From the NCBI GenBank assembly GCA_001792895.1, contig MARA01000002.1, forward strand, positions 372,001 through 436,000: a stretch of DNA of 64,000 nt, written 5' to 3'. A program made the translations under genes and the position numbers. The DNA is from Lentinus brumalis (Eukaryota; Basidiomycota; Agaricomycetes; Polyporales; Polyporaceae). Shown piece by piece: positions 47,259 through 59,431 of the stretch. The notes beneath the pieces are model-generated. The model worked only from the letters and a program-made list of their open reading frames with translations, was not told the origin of the DNA and ran no database searches. The stretch's first letter is position 1. Every line of letters begins with the position of its first letter.

Positions 47259-48201
47259 ATGGCGACCAAGCGTATTGCGAGCAAAGTCCACAAGCAAGCC
47301 TCGCGTCTCCTCCGCGAGGGCTACATCCAGCGCGAGCCCGCCTGGTACCGTGCTGTCCTCGACCATCCCCCCCTTCCCCTTCCTGCCCGAGAACCTCCTT
47401 CTCGCTCGCCCTTCGACGCGCCTCTGAATGCGCCTCTCACAAGGCCCGCTGAGAGCAAAAAGATACAGCCCCTCAAGGTCCAATATGTTGAGGATGAGGT
47501 TCGGAGACAGTTCTTCCGTGACCATCCATTCGAGGCGTTCCGGCAGAGAAGCCTCGTCGAGGGTGCAGCTGTCGAGAGCGAGCACCCTATACGCGGAGCA
47601 GAGTGGACAAGGCTACGGCAGAGAGGGCGGAATCCTACATCAGAGGAGTGCGTGTTTGTTTGCATCGTTCTGTTCGCGTGTGCTGACGGGTGTAATCTCT
47701 GCCAGTGCTATCCGTTACGCCGTGAACTTGTACGAGCATCACGGCATGGACCTGTCGTCGGCCTACGCATCCGCCGTGGCACAGTTCCGGTCGCTCCGCT
47801 CCGAGCTCCAGACCGCTCGTGCGGTCGCGCTGACCGAGGCTGAGCACCTAGGCATGGAGTTTGGGCCCTCGCAGGTCGAAATCACCTTCGCGAAGGAGGA
47901 GAAGGCCTTCAACACCTTCCGCGAGAGTGCTGCGGAAAGCCAGGCGGCGGAGACAGAGCGGAAGCGTTGGAAGGCGGTGGTGGAGCGGGAAGGGCCACCG
48001 GAGCAGTGGACAAGAGGTCAGGAGTACACGCGGCTGTGGAAGGAGGGTGTTCGACCAGTCTACGCCCCCGTTTTCGTCGAACCGGAGATCAAGCCGGAAG
48101 GTCTGGCCTCGCCAGAGCAGGAAGCGCAACGGGTTGCAACTTCAGCAGACTACATGAATCTCATACAGGCGCGGAGAGGCACGCCAACGCGAAGTCGGTA
48201 G
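47259..48201 (+). CDS. RSM25: mitochondrial ribosomal protein mS23 (Rsm25)
   Basis: Two exons, 47259-47647 and 47706-48201, give an intact 294 residues. It belongs to the mS23/Rsm25 family of the mitochondrial small ribosomal subunit. The start is typical (KRIASKVHKQASRLLREGYI, then REPAWYRAVLDHPP), and the signature VQYVEDEVRRQFFRDHPFEA, with its conserved ED...HP spacing, is clear. The second exon adds a helical region (AIRYAVNLYEHHGMDLSSAY, EFGPSQVEITFAKEEKAF) found in fungal members. No separate presequence is obvious; the basic N-terminus probably directs import. The gene converges on RPN5, whose stop lies only 150 bases beyond. The family assignment is confident. Confidence 0.9.
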
Positions 48202-48350
48202 AGTTGGCTGCATCGCGCTCAGACTTGCTTACCGTACTTTACCTTGGGAATAATTCAGGCATAAGTAGCCTGTCTAATGCTCAATCTCTCGTCGTGCGAA
48301 GGTCATAGAGGAGAAAAAGTCCGCCATATAGCTACACAAGTCCGAAGATA

Positions 48351-50191
48351 TCATGACGCCGCCTTCACCGCTCGTGATTGCGCCGCCTGCGCGGCGTTCA
48401 CGCCCATCCAGGTCTTCTCCACAAGACCTAGTAACCGCTGCATGTCAGAACTCCAATCGTTCATTACATCCTCGGCACTCCTGCTCTTGCGGAAATTGAT
48501 GATTCCGGCAGGTCGGTCGATTCGCGCCCACACGGTCCCAGACACCACCAATCGACAGAGTATCTCCTCGGTCTGCTGTTGTGTCAGATCAAGGAGGGAC
48601 GTGAGGCGGGTAAGCGTGATGCGCGTGTAGTATTGGGACACGATGCGGATGTTCTGTAAGAGAATCAGCCAGGTCAGTGGTGCAAATCGAAAGTAGCAAG
48701 ACACTCCAAAGACGTACGTGCTCGATGACCCTGGTGTGCAGATCTTCCCAGAGCTTCGGTGAGCTGAAGACACTGGTCTTCTGAAGGTGAGGCCCATAAA
48801 TCTGTTCGATACCAGGCCACCTCATAAGCTCAGGTGTTGTGAAGCACTTGACGAGAGCACTAGCATTGCATTCCAATTCCGTCAACTTCATCACTCTTAG
48901 CCAGGGTATGGATGCTTACTAGTGTAGCTCAAGCTTGGACAAAGCAGGATCGATGAAGAGGCGGTGGAGCATATCAGACTGTTCGTTGTCATGGGGTGCG
49001 AGCACGATATAGTACACGATGTGCTCGAGTGCCTGAGTACATTGTCAGGGTCTCAAGTCTCACAGATGGCCAAAAACGACTCACTTCGCGACCGCGGCCA
49101 TCGACGTCCTCCTTGATGGACGGCGTCTCCCAGACTTTGTAGTAGTACTTCGCGGCGTCGAGGTATGCGCTTTGGTAGAGCGCGTACTGGATCATCATGT
49201 CGTAATACTTGAGCTTTAGGTCCTACATTCGAGCGTACGCTTCATTGTGTGTCCCTGGAGTGAAGAATGGCATCCTACGCACCTCGTTTGCCTTGTCCTT
49301 CAGGAACTCCTCATTGACCTTCCGGCCACCAACCCGAACCCTGACCCACTCGGATTCGCCACCGCCAATCGAATCCCTCTTGCCGTCCTGCCCAAGTTCA
49401 CTATCCTTGAGTCGTGCAAGCGCGATCAAGAGACGCATCTGCTCCTCAAGGAACTCCGTCTTTTCTCGACGGTCCATGGAAGAGTACGTCTCAACTTGGA
49501 GGTCGCTGAGGAGGTCGGACGCAAGTTGGAGGGCCTCCTTGCGGGAAGCGGGAGTAGCAGAGGGAGCGTTTGCGAGAGACTCGTGGTAGTGAGCGAGAAG
49601 CAGGGTAATGCGTGCGCGGGTGTTTCGAGGAAGATCTGAGACAACAAGTCAGGAGGATATGGCTTATAAGTTGAAGGAGAAGTGTGCGTACCTTGCCCTC
49701 GGTGACGGTCCGCAGAGTCTCAATCAGCTCCAACCACTTCTCCGTGCCCTCGGTCTTGCGAATATCCTCGAGCCAGCCCATCGCCTGCTCGACCAAGGCC
49801 TGGATGGCAGCCTTCAGTTGACCATGTTTCTTGCACAAGGTGCTAATGTTATTGTTCAACGCCTCGAAGTTCCGAGCCTGGTAGCAGAGCTCGGACGCCT
49901 CCTTGACAAGGCGAGTAGTGGACTTCATGTCCGAGGCCTGCGGGAACACATATGAGCCACACGAGCGTGTCTGCTAACACAGGAGCATACATTACGAGTC
50001 TGTTTCTCCAGAACATAGATCTTGTCCAATGCATCCTGCAGCTTACCGGCCTGTGCACACGGACGGGGTCAGTGCCACAATGCAAGCGTGCGCAGTTCAC
50101 TCGAACGCACCTTCGCCAGGGACTGCACCTCCGGCAGGAGAGCATCAACCTCCTTCGTGTAGTCCTTCTCCTGCTTTTTGGGATCGGCCAT
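48351..50191 (-). CDS. RPN5: 26S proteasome regulatory subunit Rpn5
   Basis: Rpn5 (PSMD12) is a PCI-domain scaffold in the lid of the 19S regulatory particle. Eight exons: 50191-50111, 50050-49991, 49937-49692, 49635-49283, 49222-49085, 49032-48920, 48859-48718 and 48653-48351. Family landmarks run throughout: LCKKHGQLKAAIQALV, TYSSMDRREKTEFLEEQMRL, KVNEEFLKDKANEDLKLKYY, ALYQSAYLDAAKYYYKVWET, ALEHIVYYIVLAPHDNEQSD, and the PCI winged helix NIRIVSQYYTRITLTRLTSL with EILCRLVVSGTVWARIDRPAGIINF split over it. Near the start of exon 4 the frame breaks by one missing base in the G3 run at 49618-49620 (sense CCC); restoring it gives 478 residues, the usual family length. Identification is very secure. 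Confidence 0.95.
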
Positions 50192-50560
50192 GGTGTACGT
50201 CGAGAGTGTGGAAGAGGTAGGAGGAGGGTGCCAAGTGCTCGTCGCGGTTCTTACACTGGACTGACGCGTCGCGTACAGACGCTCTCTCCCCTGCCTTCCT
50301 GATCGAGTAACGTTTCCCGATTCGGTCACGTGAAACGGCGCTCGCGATGCAATTGAAGCGCCGAATTGAAAGCCGACGGGGATATCTGTGGCAGCGGTGG
50401 ATGGTGTGGTCACTTCTGCAGCTTCGGAAGCATTCCCAATGTTGTTTGGCACACCATCACGCTCAGACGCAGAAATAATGATATTGTCATCCGCAGGAGC
50501 CTACGTTAGTGCCAGCACGTCGTTCGTATGTAAGTGAAAGGCATAACCATAGTCGAAGAA
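50192..50560. other. intergenic: RPN5 promoter and F-box 3' flank
   Basis: Holds the RPN5 5' UTR and promoter. The reading frame is open upstream of the RPN5 ATG to about 50500, with low-complexity Ser/Thr/Ala content; this could be a last spliced exon of the F-box gene but ends in no stop before RPN5, so I regard it as untranslated. Confidence 0.4.
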
Positions 50561-53123
50561 CTATTGACAAACAGGAGTGATGTTGGCCACGATCGCATTG
50601 CCGTTGGTATATGGGTGCGGGTGGTCCTCCGCGTCGGCAGACTCCTCCTTCTCCTGTTCTGGTACAAGCTTGAGATCATAGTCGGTGAAGGGGGCATGGA
50701 CGAATGTCGGGAGGGCATAGAAGGCATAGAGAAGGGCATAAACGAGAACATAAACCGGATAGGTGCGGTGTAGAAGCGGACGACGCGGTATGTGACATTG
50801 ACGACACCTGAGACGGCGCCGCTAGGTGTGAAGATGGACGGGTGTGATGTGGTGTCGGCCTGGCTGCTGTCGTCAGACGACTCGGAGGCGCTGTCGGACT
50901 CGAAGACGATGGGCTCCGTGCCCTTTTCTTCCGTCTCGGGGACGGCGTCGATGCTCTCCTCGCTGTACTCAACGACAGCCATGACCTCGACCTCGGCATA
51001 GACAGGTGTGGCGTCGATGGAGACTTCAGTCGTCTCCGGCACGCTCTGGACACCGGAGTCGATGACCTCGGGCTCTGCCTGGATGGACATCTCCTGCACA
51101 TCAGGCCGAACGGACACCGCAGCGTCGAACATGATGGGTGTCGCATCGACAGCCTTGTCCGCCTTCGGTGGAGGAACGTAAGGTGCAGGAGGGGGCTGGA
51201 GCTTACGTTCCGACAGACGGATGAGCTGGACATGAGGGAGAAGCTCAGCAACCTTCTGCCACGCGACCGCGTTGGTCTCGACCACACCCATACGGCTTTT
51301 GCCCTCGAAGTACTTCAGCGTCTCCAAGTAGGGCGTGAGGTGACTGAGCAGCACGGCTGTCTGGAGCGGGTTCTTGATCCAGGAGTGCCCGACATGCAGC
51401 CGCAGCAGAGAACGCGAGCAGACGACACGCGTGGAGTACACGTCGTCGCTCGACAGCTCCGCGGCATTCACGACGACACCCAGCGTGTGCAGACGACGGC
51501 AATCGCGCGTGAGGGGGACGATGCTCTCCAGGGTGATCGCGGGAGGAGGACCAGTAGGCGCGAAGCGAGCCATGGGACAGAGACGGAGGATCTCGATGTT
51601 CGGGCAGATACGCGCCATGTGCTTGACGTCCTGCTCCTCGAAGATCGCCGACTCGGGCAAGTCAACCTCAAGTCGCCACAACCGGGGCAGCATGCTGAAG
51701 TACGTCAGCGGCAGACGGCGCATCGGCGCATCCCCACCTCGCGAGGTAGCACGAACGAGCTCGCCAAAGCGCGACGCGCTCGTCGCGTTGATGCGCAACG
51801 ACTGCAGGGTGTCCGAAAAGTGGTCGCACACGATGGTGCAGAGGTCATGCCAGTCGATCGGCGGAGGGGGTCCTCCATGACGAGATCGAGCTGGGCGAGC
51901 GGACTCGTGAGGTGCTTGAGGAACGTCGCGAGGTTCGCGGCCTCACCCGTCAAGGTGAGGTTGCTCAGCTTCGCAAAGGCGCCGCGGCGTGGCCCCTCGC
52001 GTGTGAGGCGCACTGCAGCCTTGCGGACCTCAGAGAAGTCGAGCTCGTCCCCGCTGAACACGCCGCTGTCCGTCCCCCCGACCGAGCTGGGGGTCGAATA
52101 CCCAGAGCCCGGACTGATATCGTCGAAGAAGCCCTCGACGGCGGTAGTGTTCCGTGCGGAGAGATCGACGCAGAGGGCCTTGAGTTGCGGCAGGGCTGAG
52201 GCCCACTTTCCCACCTTCGGAGCGAGCGCACCCGGGGCAGTGAGCGCAAGCTTCTCGAGGGCGATGCTGTCCGCAAAAGTCTCCGTGAATCTGTCCGGGA
52301 GGTTGCTGTGCAGCGTGAACGCGAACGAAGTCAGACCCTTGTGGCTCGCGATCTCCTCCAGGATGTCGTTGATCTTCGGAGTCTTCGATCCCACCTCGAG
52401 GGTGACGGACTCGACATGCGGGCCCAAAAACATGCGGCACCGCTCCAAGTTTGCCGCGGTCTCGACCTTCCACGTGAGCGAGGTGAGGTTGGGGAGGATG
52501 TACGTCGCCGGCCGGGTCTCCTCGAGCATCGGCAGGATCGACGGGGCGATGTTCCCCGAGCTCTCGACGTACCCTACGCTCTTCACGCGGGCACCATACG
52601 CGAGCACGCGAACCCAGTCGCTCTTCTCTGGGGATTTCGTCTGTTCCATTTCATCGACAGGAAACAATGCAGAGGCAGCGGGAGCGAGAACGCGGGTGAG
52701 CAACGACTCTTGGGGCGCCGACAGAGACAGAAGGCGTACCAGCCCCAAGCCCGGCCGGCGGGCGCGCTTAAGAAGGGTGCTTGGAAAGAGCCCCAGGAGT
52801 GGGGTAAGGCTGTCGAGGTCGCGCCAGAGCACGCTCAGCGCGGGCTCCTTGAATGCCTTGCAGGTGCGCGCAAGGCGCGACACTGAGCGGCGACCGCCCG
52901 GAGTCTCGAGGATAGCCTCGAGCAGCTTCTGGGTTGTATCGGCGTCGCGGAGGATGGCGGGGAACATCTTCTGCTGGTAGACGGCGTACGGTGTGTAGTT
53001 GTCGACCTTGAGCGAGACGGTGGACTTGCGAGAACGAAGGCTGGCAAGACGCGGGCGCGGTATTTGCGATATGTAGTCAGCGAGAGAGGAGCGACGCGAG
53101 AGCGAAGAATGTCCGGTAGACAT
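50561..53123 (-). CDS. F-box domain protein
   Basis: A single exon. The N-terminus contains the second half of an F-box (RSVSRLARTCKAFKEPALSVLWRDLDSL), typical of basidiomycete F-box proteins, followed by weak leucine-rich-repeat-like blocks (LPNLTSLTWKVE, HKGLTSFAFTLHSNLPDRF, LPQLKALCVDLS, LPRLWRLEVDLPESAIFEE, CPNIEILRLCP, CRRLHTLGVVVNAAEL). It ends in an acidic tail (VMAVVEYSEESIDAVPETEE) and a short hydrophobic stretch. Such proteins select substrates for SCF ubiquitin ligases. Two single bases appear missing, in G5 runs at 51866-51870 and 50690-50694; with both corrected the frame is 854 residues and stops at 50561. Without the second, it would run to 50506. A 582-codon frame on the opposite strand is an artefact. 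The substrate is unknown. Confidence 0.8.
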
Positions 53124-53628
53124 GGCGGGCTCGGTGTGTGTGTAGTGGGTACTTATTGGACTGTGGACTGCGGCACGTTAGGCTTGGGACGCTCCTGGCA
53201 GGTTCGCCTGTGATAGATATGGAGGAGATCTGGCGGCAATAGAGAGCTTCGATGGGTAAGAGAGGAAACGAATGGGTCTTCGAGGGTGCTTCGAGGACTA
53301 CGCAAGGGCGCAATGCGACGACGAGCGAGTTAGGGGAATGCAGCCGTGTCAACGACGGAGAAATATACCATTGGCGTGAACGCTGTCCAGTGGGATGTGC
53401 ATGTTCATCGTGTCTTGTCACACATTGATAGCGCACCTAAGTTTACAGCTGAAATCGTGAGCATGCATGATCAACGAGGACATAGGCTCTGCTTGGTGGA
53501 GGTCGGCGAGGGTGCAGCCGCCCATAACACGGTGGACACGCGCCTCACGTGAGTCGCGACACGCCTCGTACGCACTGTTTGGAGGAGCGTGTCTGTGCTA
53601 GAAGGTCGTCCGCGCTGGACGCACACGA
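53124..53628. other. intergenic: F-box promoter and SLD2 3' flank
   Basis: About 500 bases containing the F-box gene promoter and the 3' flank of SLD2. Plus-strand frames here are short and unassigned. Confidence 0.5.
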
Positions 53629-55514
53629 TCACAGCGACCCCTGCCAGGGCGATTGCACACTGCACACCGGATTGTGCAGATGAAGTGAGTCAACCATACA
53701 GATGAGTGGACACATACTGGTACACAGCCTACAACTCCCCGCCTCCCAAGGCACAGGCTCGCCCTCCCACTCCTCTTCCGTATCCGCAGCATGCTCAGAG
53801 TCCTCTCCAATATCCCAAATTTCGCCGCCCTTGCTAGGGTCGTAGTGCGTCTCCCGACTGCCATATAGAAGGCTCCGCACCACCCTCTCTTCTTCAGAGT
53901 CTTTGGCACGACTCCCAGGAGAGATGGCCAGTATTCGCTGGAGCTCGTCAGGAAGGTTGACCTCGAACTTGCCGCTCTCACCCGACATGGTCATAGCGAC
54001 AGGATCGTCTGAGTCTGGTCGTGCGCGCCAATGCGCTTCCCAGTCGGAGTCAGGATCGACATCGCGCTCGGTCTTCGGGGGCTGTGAGAGAGGGTCTATC
54101 TCCCTAACCTGGATTTCATCTTCGGGGCTTTCGTCCTCGGCCTCAAGCTCGCCATCTCCGGCCACTAGTTTGGCCTTCTTTCGACCGTAGGGACCTGCCT
54201 TCGCCTTCCCTTTACCGGCGTACTTCGACCCAGATGCCTTGGACGAATCCGGTGGTGGCGGAGAAGGGGGTATAAGTGGGAGGTTCAGGTAGCCATCAGG
54301 TTCGACGGGGGAGATGTTGTCATGAACATCATCATGGTCGTCAGCAAGAGTTCTTTTGTTCGGCGGTCGAGATGACGCATGGGAGTTGGTTTTGCTCTGG
54401 GAGAAGGACGGGACTTTCGACTGGGATGTCTTCGAAGGACCAACGTCGGCCCATAGGTTGTCCTTGGCGGGTACGAGCGCCTTCGGCACCCCGTGTTTCC
54501 CAGTGGCAGCTCGGGTCTTAGACTGAACCAGCTTCGCCGGAATGGCAGCAGACGCGATGAGACTCTTGAACGTCGGCTTGAGGCTCCAGTCATCCTCCTC
54601 GTCCGAAGAAGGTGTGAATGCCCGTGAACTCGCCCTCTTCGCTCCGAGGAGAGTCGGGGCAGGAGACTGGGCCTTCCGGGAAGAGAGACCGTTCACGGTA
54701 TGCTTCTCGCCGTGAGAGTGGGCGTCGTCGAACAGGACTTTGAAGTTCCTGCCGGCGATGCGTGGTTTCATGGGAGTATCGGCGATTATCGTGTCATTCG
54801 GATCCGCAGTCGGCTCATCTCCGTCCGACACGTCCGGGCTATGAAGGAGAGCAGCGCGACTGGTAAAGGAGAGCGCAGCCTGAGAGGTCACACGTTGACG
54901 CTTCTCTTTGACTGGGGAAGGCGAAACAGGCTCCCCGCGGAGTCTTTTACGTGCTCGCGTGACTGCGGTATCAGCTGCGGGGGAGAGCGGGGGACGGTGT
55001 ACCAGAAGGAGGGGCTGTATGGGTGGAAACGGGTCCGGGGAAGGAGAGCGGCGGGGAACGTGTGGTTTGTTCTTTGGCTTAGATGGAGTCGCAAAGGGAT
55101 TAGGACGCGATTGATTAGATGCACGTTGCAAAGATGGAGCAGGATCCGTAAACTTCTTCCTGTTCTTGACGGGAGAGAAGGGATTGGAAGTCGTCATGGG
55201 AGGATCGACCATGACGGCTCGAGGCTTAGGAAGGATGGATGAGGCAGGTGGTTGACGTGGCGGAGGAGGCGGGCGCGCGGAGGAGCTGGCTGCTGTCGAG
55301 AGAGAGCCGGAAGCAGAAGCCTTGTACAGAGACTTGTAAAGTTTGTACTTTGCGGCTGCAATCCGGATGAACGCGGCGGAGGGCGACGGGCAAGGGAGTA
55401 CGCACCTATGGCGGGCTGGTCCTTGATCTCCTGGATGGACGGTTCTCTGCCATGGCTTGCGTAGAAGTCGCGTTCCCATGTCTTGATTTCTGCGCGTAGG
55501 GCGGCGAGGTCCAT
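53629..55514 (-). CDS. SLD2: DNA replication regulator Sld2
   Basis: Sld2 (RecQL4 N-terminal homologue) links Dpb11 to the origin complex after CDK phosphorylation and is essential for replication initiation. Exons are 55514-55406 and 55355-53629. The N-terminal homology is diagnostic: AALRAEIKTWERDFYASHGR, EPSIQEIKDQPAIAAKYKLY, KSLYKAS. The rest is disordered and basic, with full CDK consensus sites such as Ser97 in FSPVK, another SPVK, and DTPMKPR. The last blocks are acidic (DPDSDWEAHW, LPDELQRILAISP, EEERVVRSLLYG). As written the frame ends at 53629 after a Cys-rich tail unlike the family. One missing base in the C4 run at 53737-53740 would instead end the protein at WEAGEL (stop 53729-53731; 578 residues), which I judge more likely. 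Confidence 0.9.
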
Positions 55515-55726
55515 GGCGGAGGAGGAGGAGGAGAAGGGACGAACCGCGACGCGTCGCAACCCACGATGGACGCGTTGGACACGTGAGAGTGCCGGATATG
55601 TGCGTGGGCGTCTGCGGGGGTGTGGCCACCGCAGGGCACAGCTCTCGGGCGAAGTGCTGAGTGTGTGCCAGTCAAGAGCTGAGCTTGGAGCCTCTGCCAC
55701 TCGCCCCCGCCAGTGGCTGTCTGCCT

Positions 55727-58273
55727 ATGAACCCGTACTTCTATCCGCACGATGACCCCCGCCAGCAGCGTTTCTCTCTCCCGCCCCACCTCCAGCCCTT
55801 CCAGCACCTTCCCCCAGGCTTCGCACCCTATCCTCCCCCGCATCCCTTCTCGCCCTTCCCTCTATCTTATCCCCTCCCCGGCGCACCGTTTCCAGGCCAG
55901 CATCCCCACTTCATGACGCAGCAGCAGCAGTTCATGCCACAGCAGCAGCCATATCCACCCCTCGACAGGCCAGTCCCACAGTCGCTCCTCAATGACCCCG
56001 CCTTTTCGCCGGATCCGCGGTCCAATCCGCTCTTCTTCAGCATGAACGACCGCGAGGAGATCTACCCCGCGAGCGTAGCAGATAGCCTTTCAGACTACGC
56101 ACCCACCGTCGCGGACGACGAATCCGAGGTAGACCACTCCCAGCTCCCTCCCCGAATGCGCATCCTCGGCCCAGAGCCTCCACTGCGTAGCCATGCTCGC
56201 TCCCAGTCTACTCCATACGCATCTACCACTTCTCTTCCGCAACAGAATCTCTCGCGATCAAGCTCTGCAAGAGTCATTCCCGTCCCTCCTCCCACATCGC
56301 GTCCCTCCACCCCAGGCTCTCATCTCCGCAAGCGCTCCCCCGATGAGCCCCGTGCAATCGCTGCGGCTCCGTCACCAGTCTACGCCTCCGCATCCCTGGC
56401 AGCGCAGGATATGTGGCAACCGCCACCTCCCTACCCTGATTCCGACACGGAGTCGTCCTCCTCGTCTAACCCGCAAACGCCCGCAGTCACTCCGCATTCT
56501 TCGTCCTCCCATCTTCCCAGGGACTTCAGGCAGTCGACTGCCCCTCCGCTCCCAGAGAAGCGTTCCCAATCTCATCAGCAACCCGAGCCCATCGCCAGTT
56601 CCGCAAGCAGACAGGCCGCCGAGCATTCCGAAAAGGGAGGCAAAGTGAAGAGGCCGGAGGTCGTTCTGCGTCCACCAATCAATGCGCGGAATGCGTCTGC
56701 GCCGGAGCTACACCAGCCGCCGCGCGCTGTGGACGTCCCACCTCGTCCATCGACCGTCCCCATCCCTGCTGAAGCCGCTCCGCCACAGCCTCGGAGACGT
56801 AGCAGCAAGAATCCAAGCATTGCTACGGCTCCTCGCGATCTGGATCGCATAGATGAACTTGACGAGTCTGATCCCCTAGGCTTTGCTTGGCACCACGACG
56901 GACCGTACGAGGCAATCGCCAAAGCTACGCCTGCCCTGTACCCAGATGCCGCCACACAGAAGCGTGCACAGGTACGTCGGACGTCGTGTGTCCTTGTTTG
57001 AGGTTACTGAACTACCTTAATTAGCCGCCGAAGCGGAAACCCGTCCAGCCGCACGATGTCTCCCTCGGTGTCACCCCGGGCCAGATCTTTCCCTCTTATT
57101 CTCAGTATCAACCGCAGAGTGCAGGCCACAGCGTGCAGCAGCAATTGGACCCGAATGCCCTTCCTCCCAAACCTCCTGCCGAGAATTTCCCGGTGGGTTC
57201 TCCCCCATGAGTCCCCTCGCGCTACCGGTGCAGCGGCGCGTTCCTCCGACGGGTCCCTCTCCCCCACGCCTGATCAATACAACAACGTGCATCTGAGCAC
57301 GATGAACCCGACATCTGCCGTGCGTCCTGCAGCTTTTGCAGAGCAAGCCTCTCGAATACGTCAGCAACCTCAGGCCCCGCAGGCACCGCCAGCTCCTCCA
57401 CCGCCCCAGCGTTCCTCGCAACGCTCATCCCCACCTATCCAGGTTGAAGCCTCGCAGCCGTCGCCGCCGCTGAGGAATCCTTATTCTCCTGTCGAATCGA
57501 GTTTCAGAGATCAGAGGCCAAGTCGACGCAACAGTCCGCCGTCAGATCCTCGTCCCTTATCCACGGCGCAGCCACACGCAAACCTTCCACCTTCCAATGT
57601 CGTTCCCAGACCGGATATCGCTCTGCCTCCCCCGAACCGCCATGACAAGCCTGCATCTCTTCTTCCCAGTTATCTACCCAAGAAGCTCGTCATGCCTGCG
57701 CCGCTGCAACAGAGCGCCCAGCAGAACCAGCAACTGCAGCCTGGTCAAGCGCACCTGGAGATTCTCGCCCAGCGCCACGGTCCTTCCGTAACCCCTCCAC
57801 GGCCTCCCCCCAGCTCAGCGCCATCTACCACGAGCGTCCAGCCGCAACCTCAGTACCAACACCCGTCAGCGCGTGCGCAGGACATACCGATGAACCAGGG
57901 CCCCAAGGTTCTGAGGAAGAGGCACACCGTGGGCGCTCCCCAGCCTGAAGTCCCTCCTGCCCCATCCAACGCGACCGCGGCGATGTTCGCTGCGCGCGTG
58001 CGCTTCGCTGAGCCCCCAAAGGAGGAGACGAAGGAAGAGCGCAAGAAGCGTGAGAAGGAGGAGGCACGGAGGCAGAAGGAGCAGGCCAAGCTCGAGAAAG
58101 AGGAGGCGAAGCGCGAGAAGGAGCGGTCGAAGGCGATGCCCCGTGAGATTCCCTTGCAGGGCATGTTCAAGCCTGACTATGCCAAGGAGGCAGAGCTCGC
58201 CCGCGAGCGCGAGATGGCGGCGCGCATGAGCAGCTCCAAGACGGCGGGCAGGAAGCTGAGCAAGCGCCGGTGA
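55727..58273 (+). CDS. Pro/Ser-rich protein with C-terminal coiled coil
   Basis: Exons are 55727-56971 and 57025-58273. The protein is dominated by Pro, Ser and Gln: a Tyr/Phe/Pro-rich start (MNPYFYPHDDPRQQRF), poly-Gln patches, a middle segment with RDLDRIDELDESDPLGFAWHHDGPYEAI that looks like a conserved linear motif, and a C-terminal charged coiled coil (EETKEERKKREKEEARRQKE and more) ending PREIPLQGMFKPDYAKEAE and a basic tail KTAGRKLSKRR. I do not recognise a catalytic domain; similar proteins are annotated as hypothetical or Pal1-like, but the match is too weak to claim. Two C5 runs (57202-57206 and 57261-57265) each seem to lack a base; with both restored the frame is 831 residues. The start lies 212 bases from the divergent SLD2 start. 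Confidence 0.75.
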
Positions 58274-59431
58274 GGCTTGCGCAAGGTCTTGCGTCAACCG
58301 GGGAAATTATACTGGGGCTGCCACTGTGGCATCAAGCGAGTGGTCGTTCTTCAGGTTCACTGGGCTGCGGGCGTCGCTCGCAGCTGTCTCGACTCCTCGG
58401 ACCCCTTGCTATTCTGCTAGGTTATTTCATCATCTTCCCCCATTGTATATCGTTGCTTGAAAACCATACCGGACAATATCGTCGCTGTTGTATCTACCAC
58501 CTGTAGTTTGTTGACCATCTGCTGTAGTCGCATCGTCTTAACCGCATATCCTTTGCATACTGTTACTGTAACTCTTCCCTACCCTCACTAGTATTGCTTG
58601 ACTGCTCACCATCCAACCCATCTTGTTCATCCTCGAGCTCGCAGCCGCATCGTACCGTCCCACCCACGATTTTGGACGTACCAACACGGATTACGACTAT
58701 TTTATGCCCACCCCGGGCATGGTCGACGTCCATGGCTCAACGTTCAACGCCGGTTGGCTACATGCTGAATTCAATTACTGTATAGGCCACCACCTGACCA
58801 ACGCGTACGGCCAATTTACTCTCCTCCACGACGTCTGCGTATAAGTACCTCTCGTCTCGTTTGATTACGGGAGCGCTTAGGCAAAAAGACCGGAAATGAT
58901 AGACTACCCAATGAGATATGTCATGGCTTCAGGAATCTGTTTCACGTCGTGATCGCAGCCTGGCAACTACATAAGTAGTGGCAAGCTGGAGGAGGGTGTG
59001 AGCAGGAAAGAACCGTGTTCGGTCGACGCAAGCGCCGACCACGAATCCCGCTAGTATCGCCGGCAGGCTCCCCTTGCCTAGGCTCGTCCCCACCCGTTTC
59101 GGTAACAGCGTCAAGTTGAGGTTTACCGCCTCCTTCCTTTCCCGGTTTGGTTGGCGCGAACAGCTTGCGACCGGACTGGCTGGCGAGTCTACCCCTTGCC
59201 CGTCGCTAGGATGACGGATCATCGATAGCATCGAAGCAAGATGCTATGTACATCACTGCCTCTTCCAAATCTCTATTCACATGCGAGTCAATGGTCTACA
59301 AGTATATTGATAACAGCTGAGTTCTACAGTAGATATCTTTACACACAAATACAACGATTCCAGAATATCAGATGCATCTCACTTCGTCCGCGGAACATGC
59401 TCTGTACGCAGCCGCAAGACACCCAGACAAG
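58274..59431. other. convergent intergenic region, no supported gene
   Basis: About 1.15 kb between two convergent genes, so mostly 3' flanks. It is AT-richer than coding DNA in the first 300 bases. Small frames at 58594-58844 and 58929-59231 have no recognisable product. Confidence 0.5.

Noticed and set aside
50069..50505. Upstream extension of the RPN5 frame to about 50500
   Set aside because: The frame is open through the 5' UTR, but the family start (MADPKKQEKDY) is clear and the extension is low-complexity.
51232..52980. 582-codon open frame on the plus strand
   Set aside because: It is exactly antisense to the F-box gene, which has family homology. Long antisense frames are expected from GC-rich third positions; the translation is Arg-rich with no domain.
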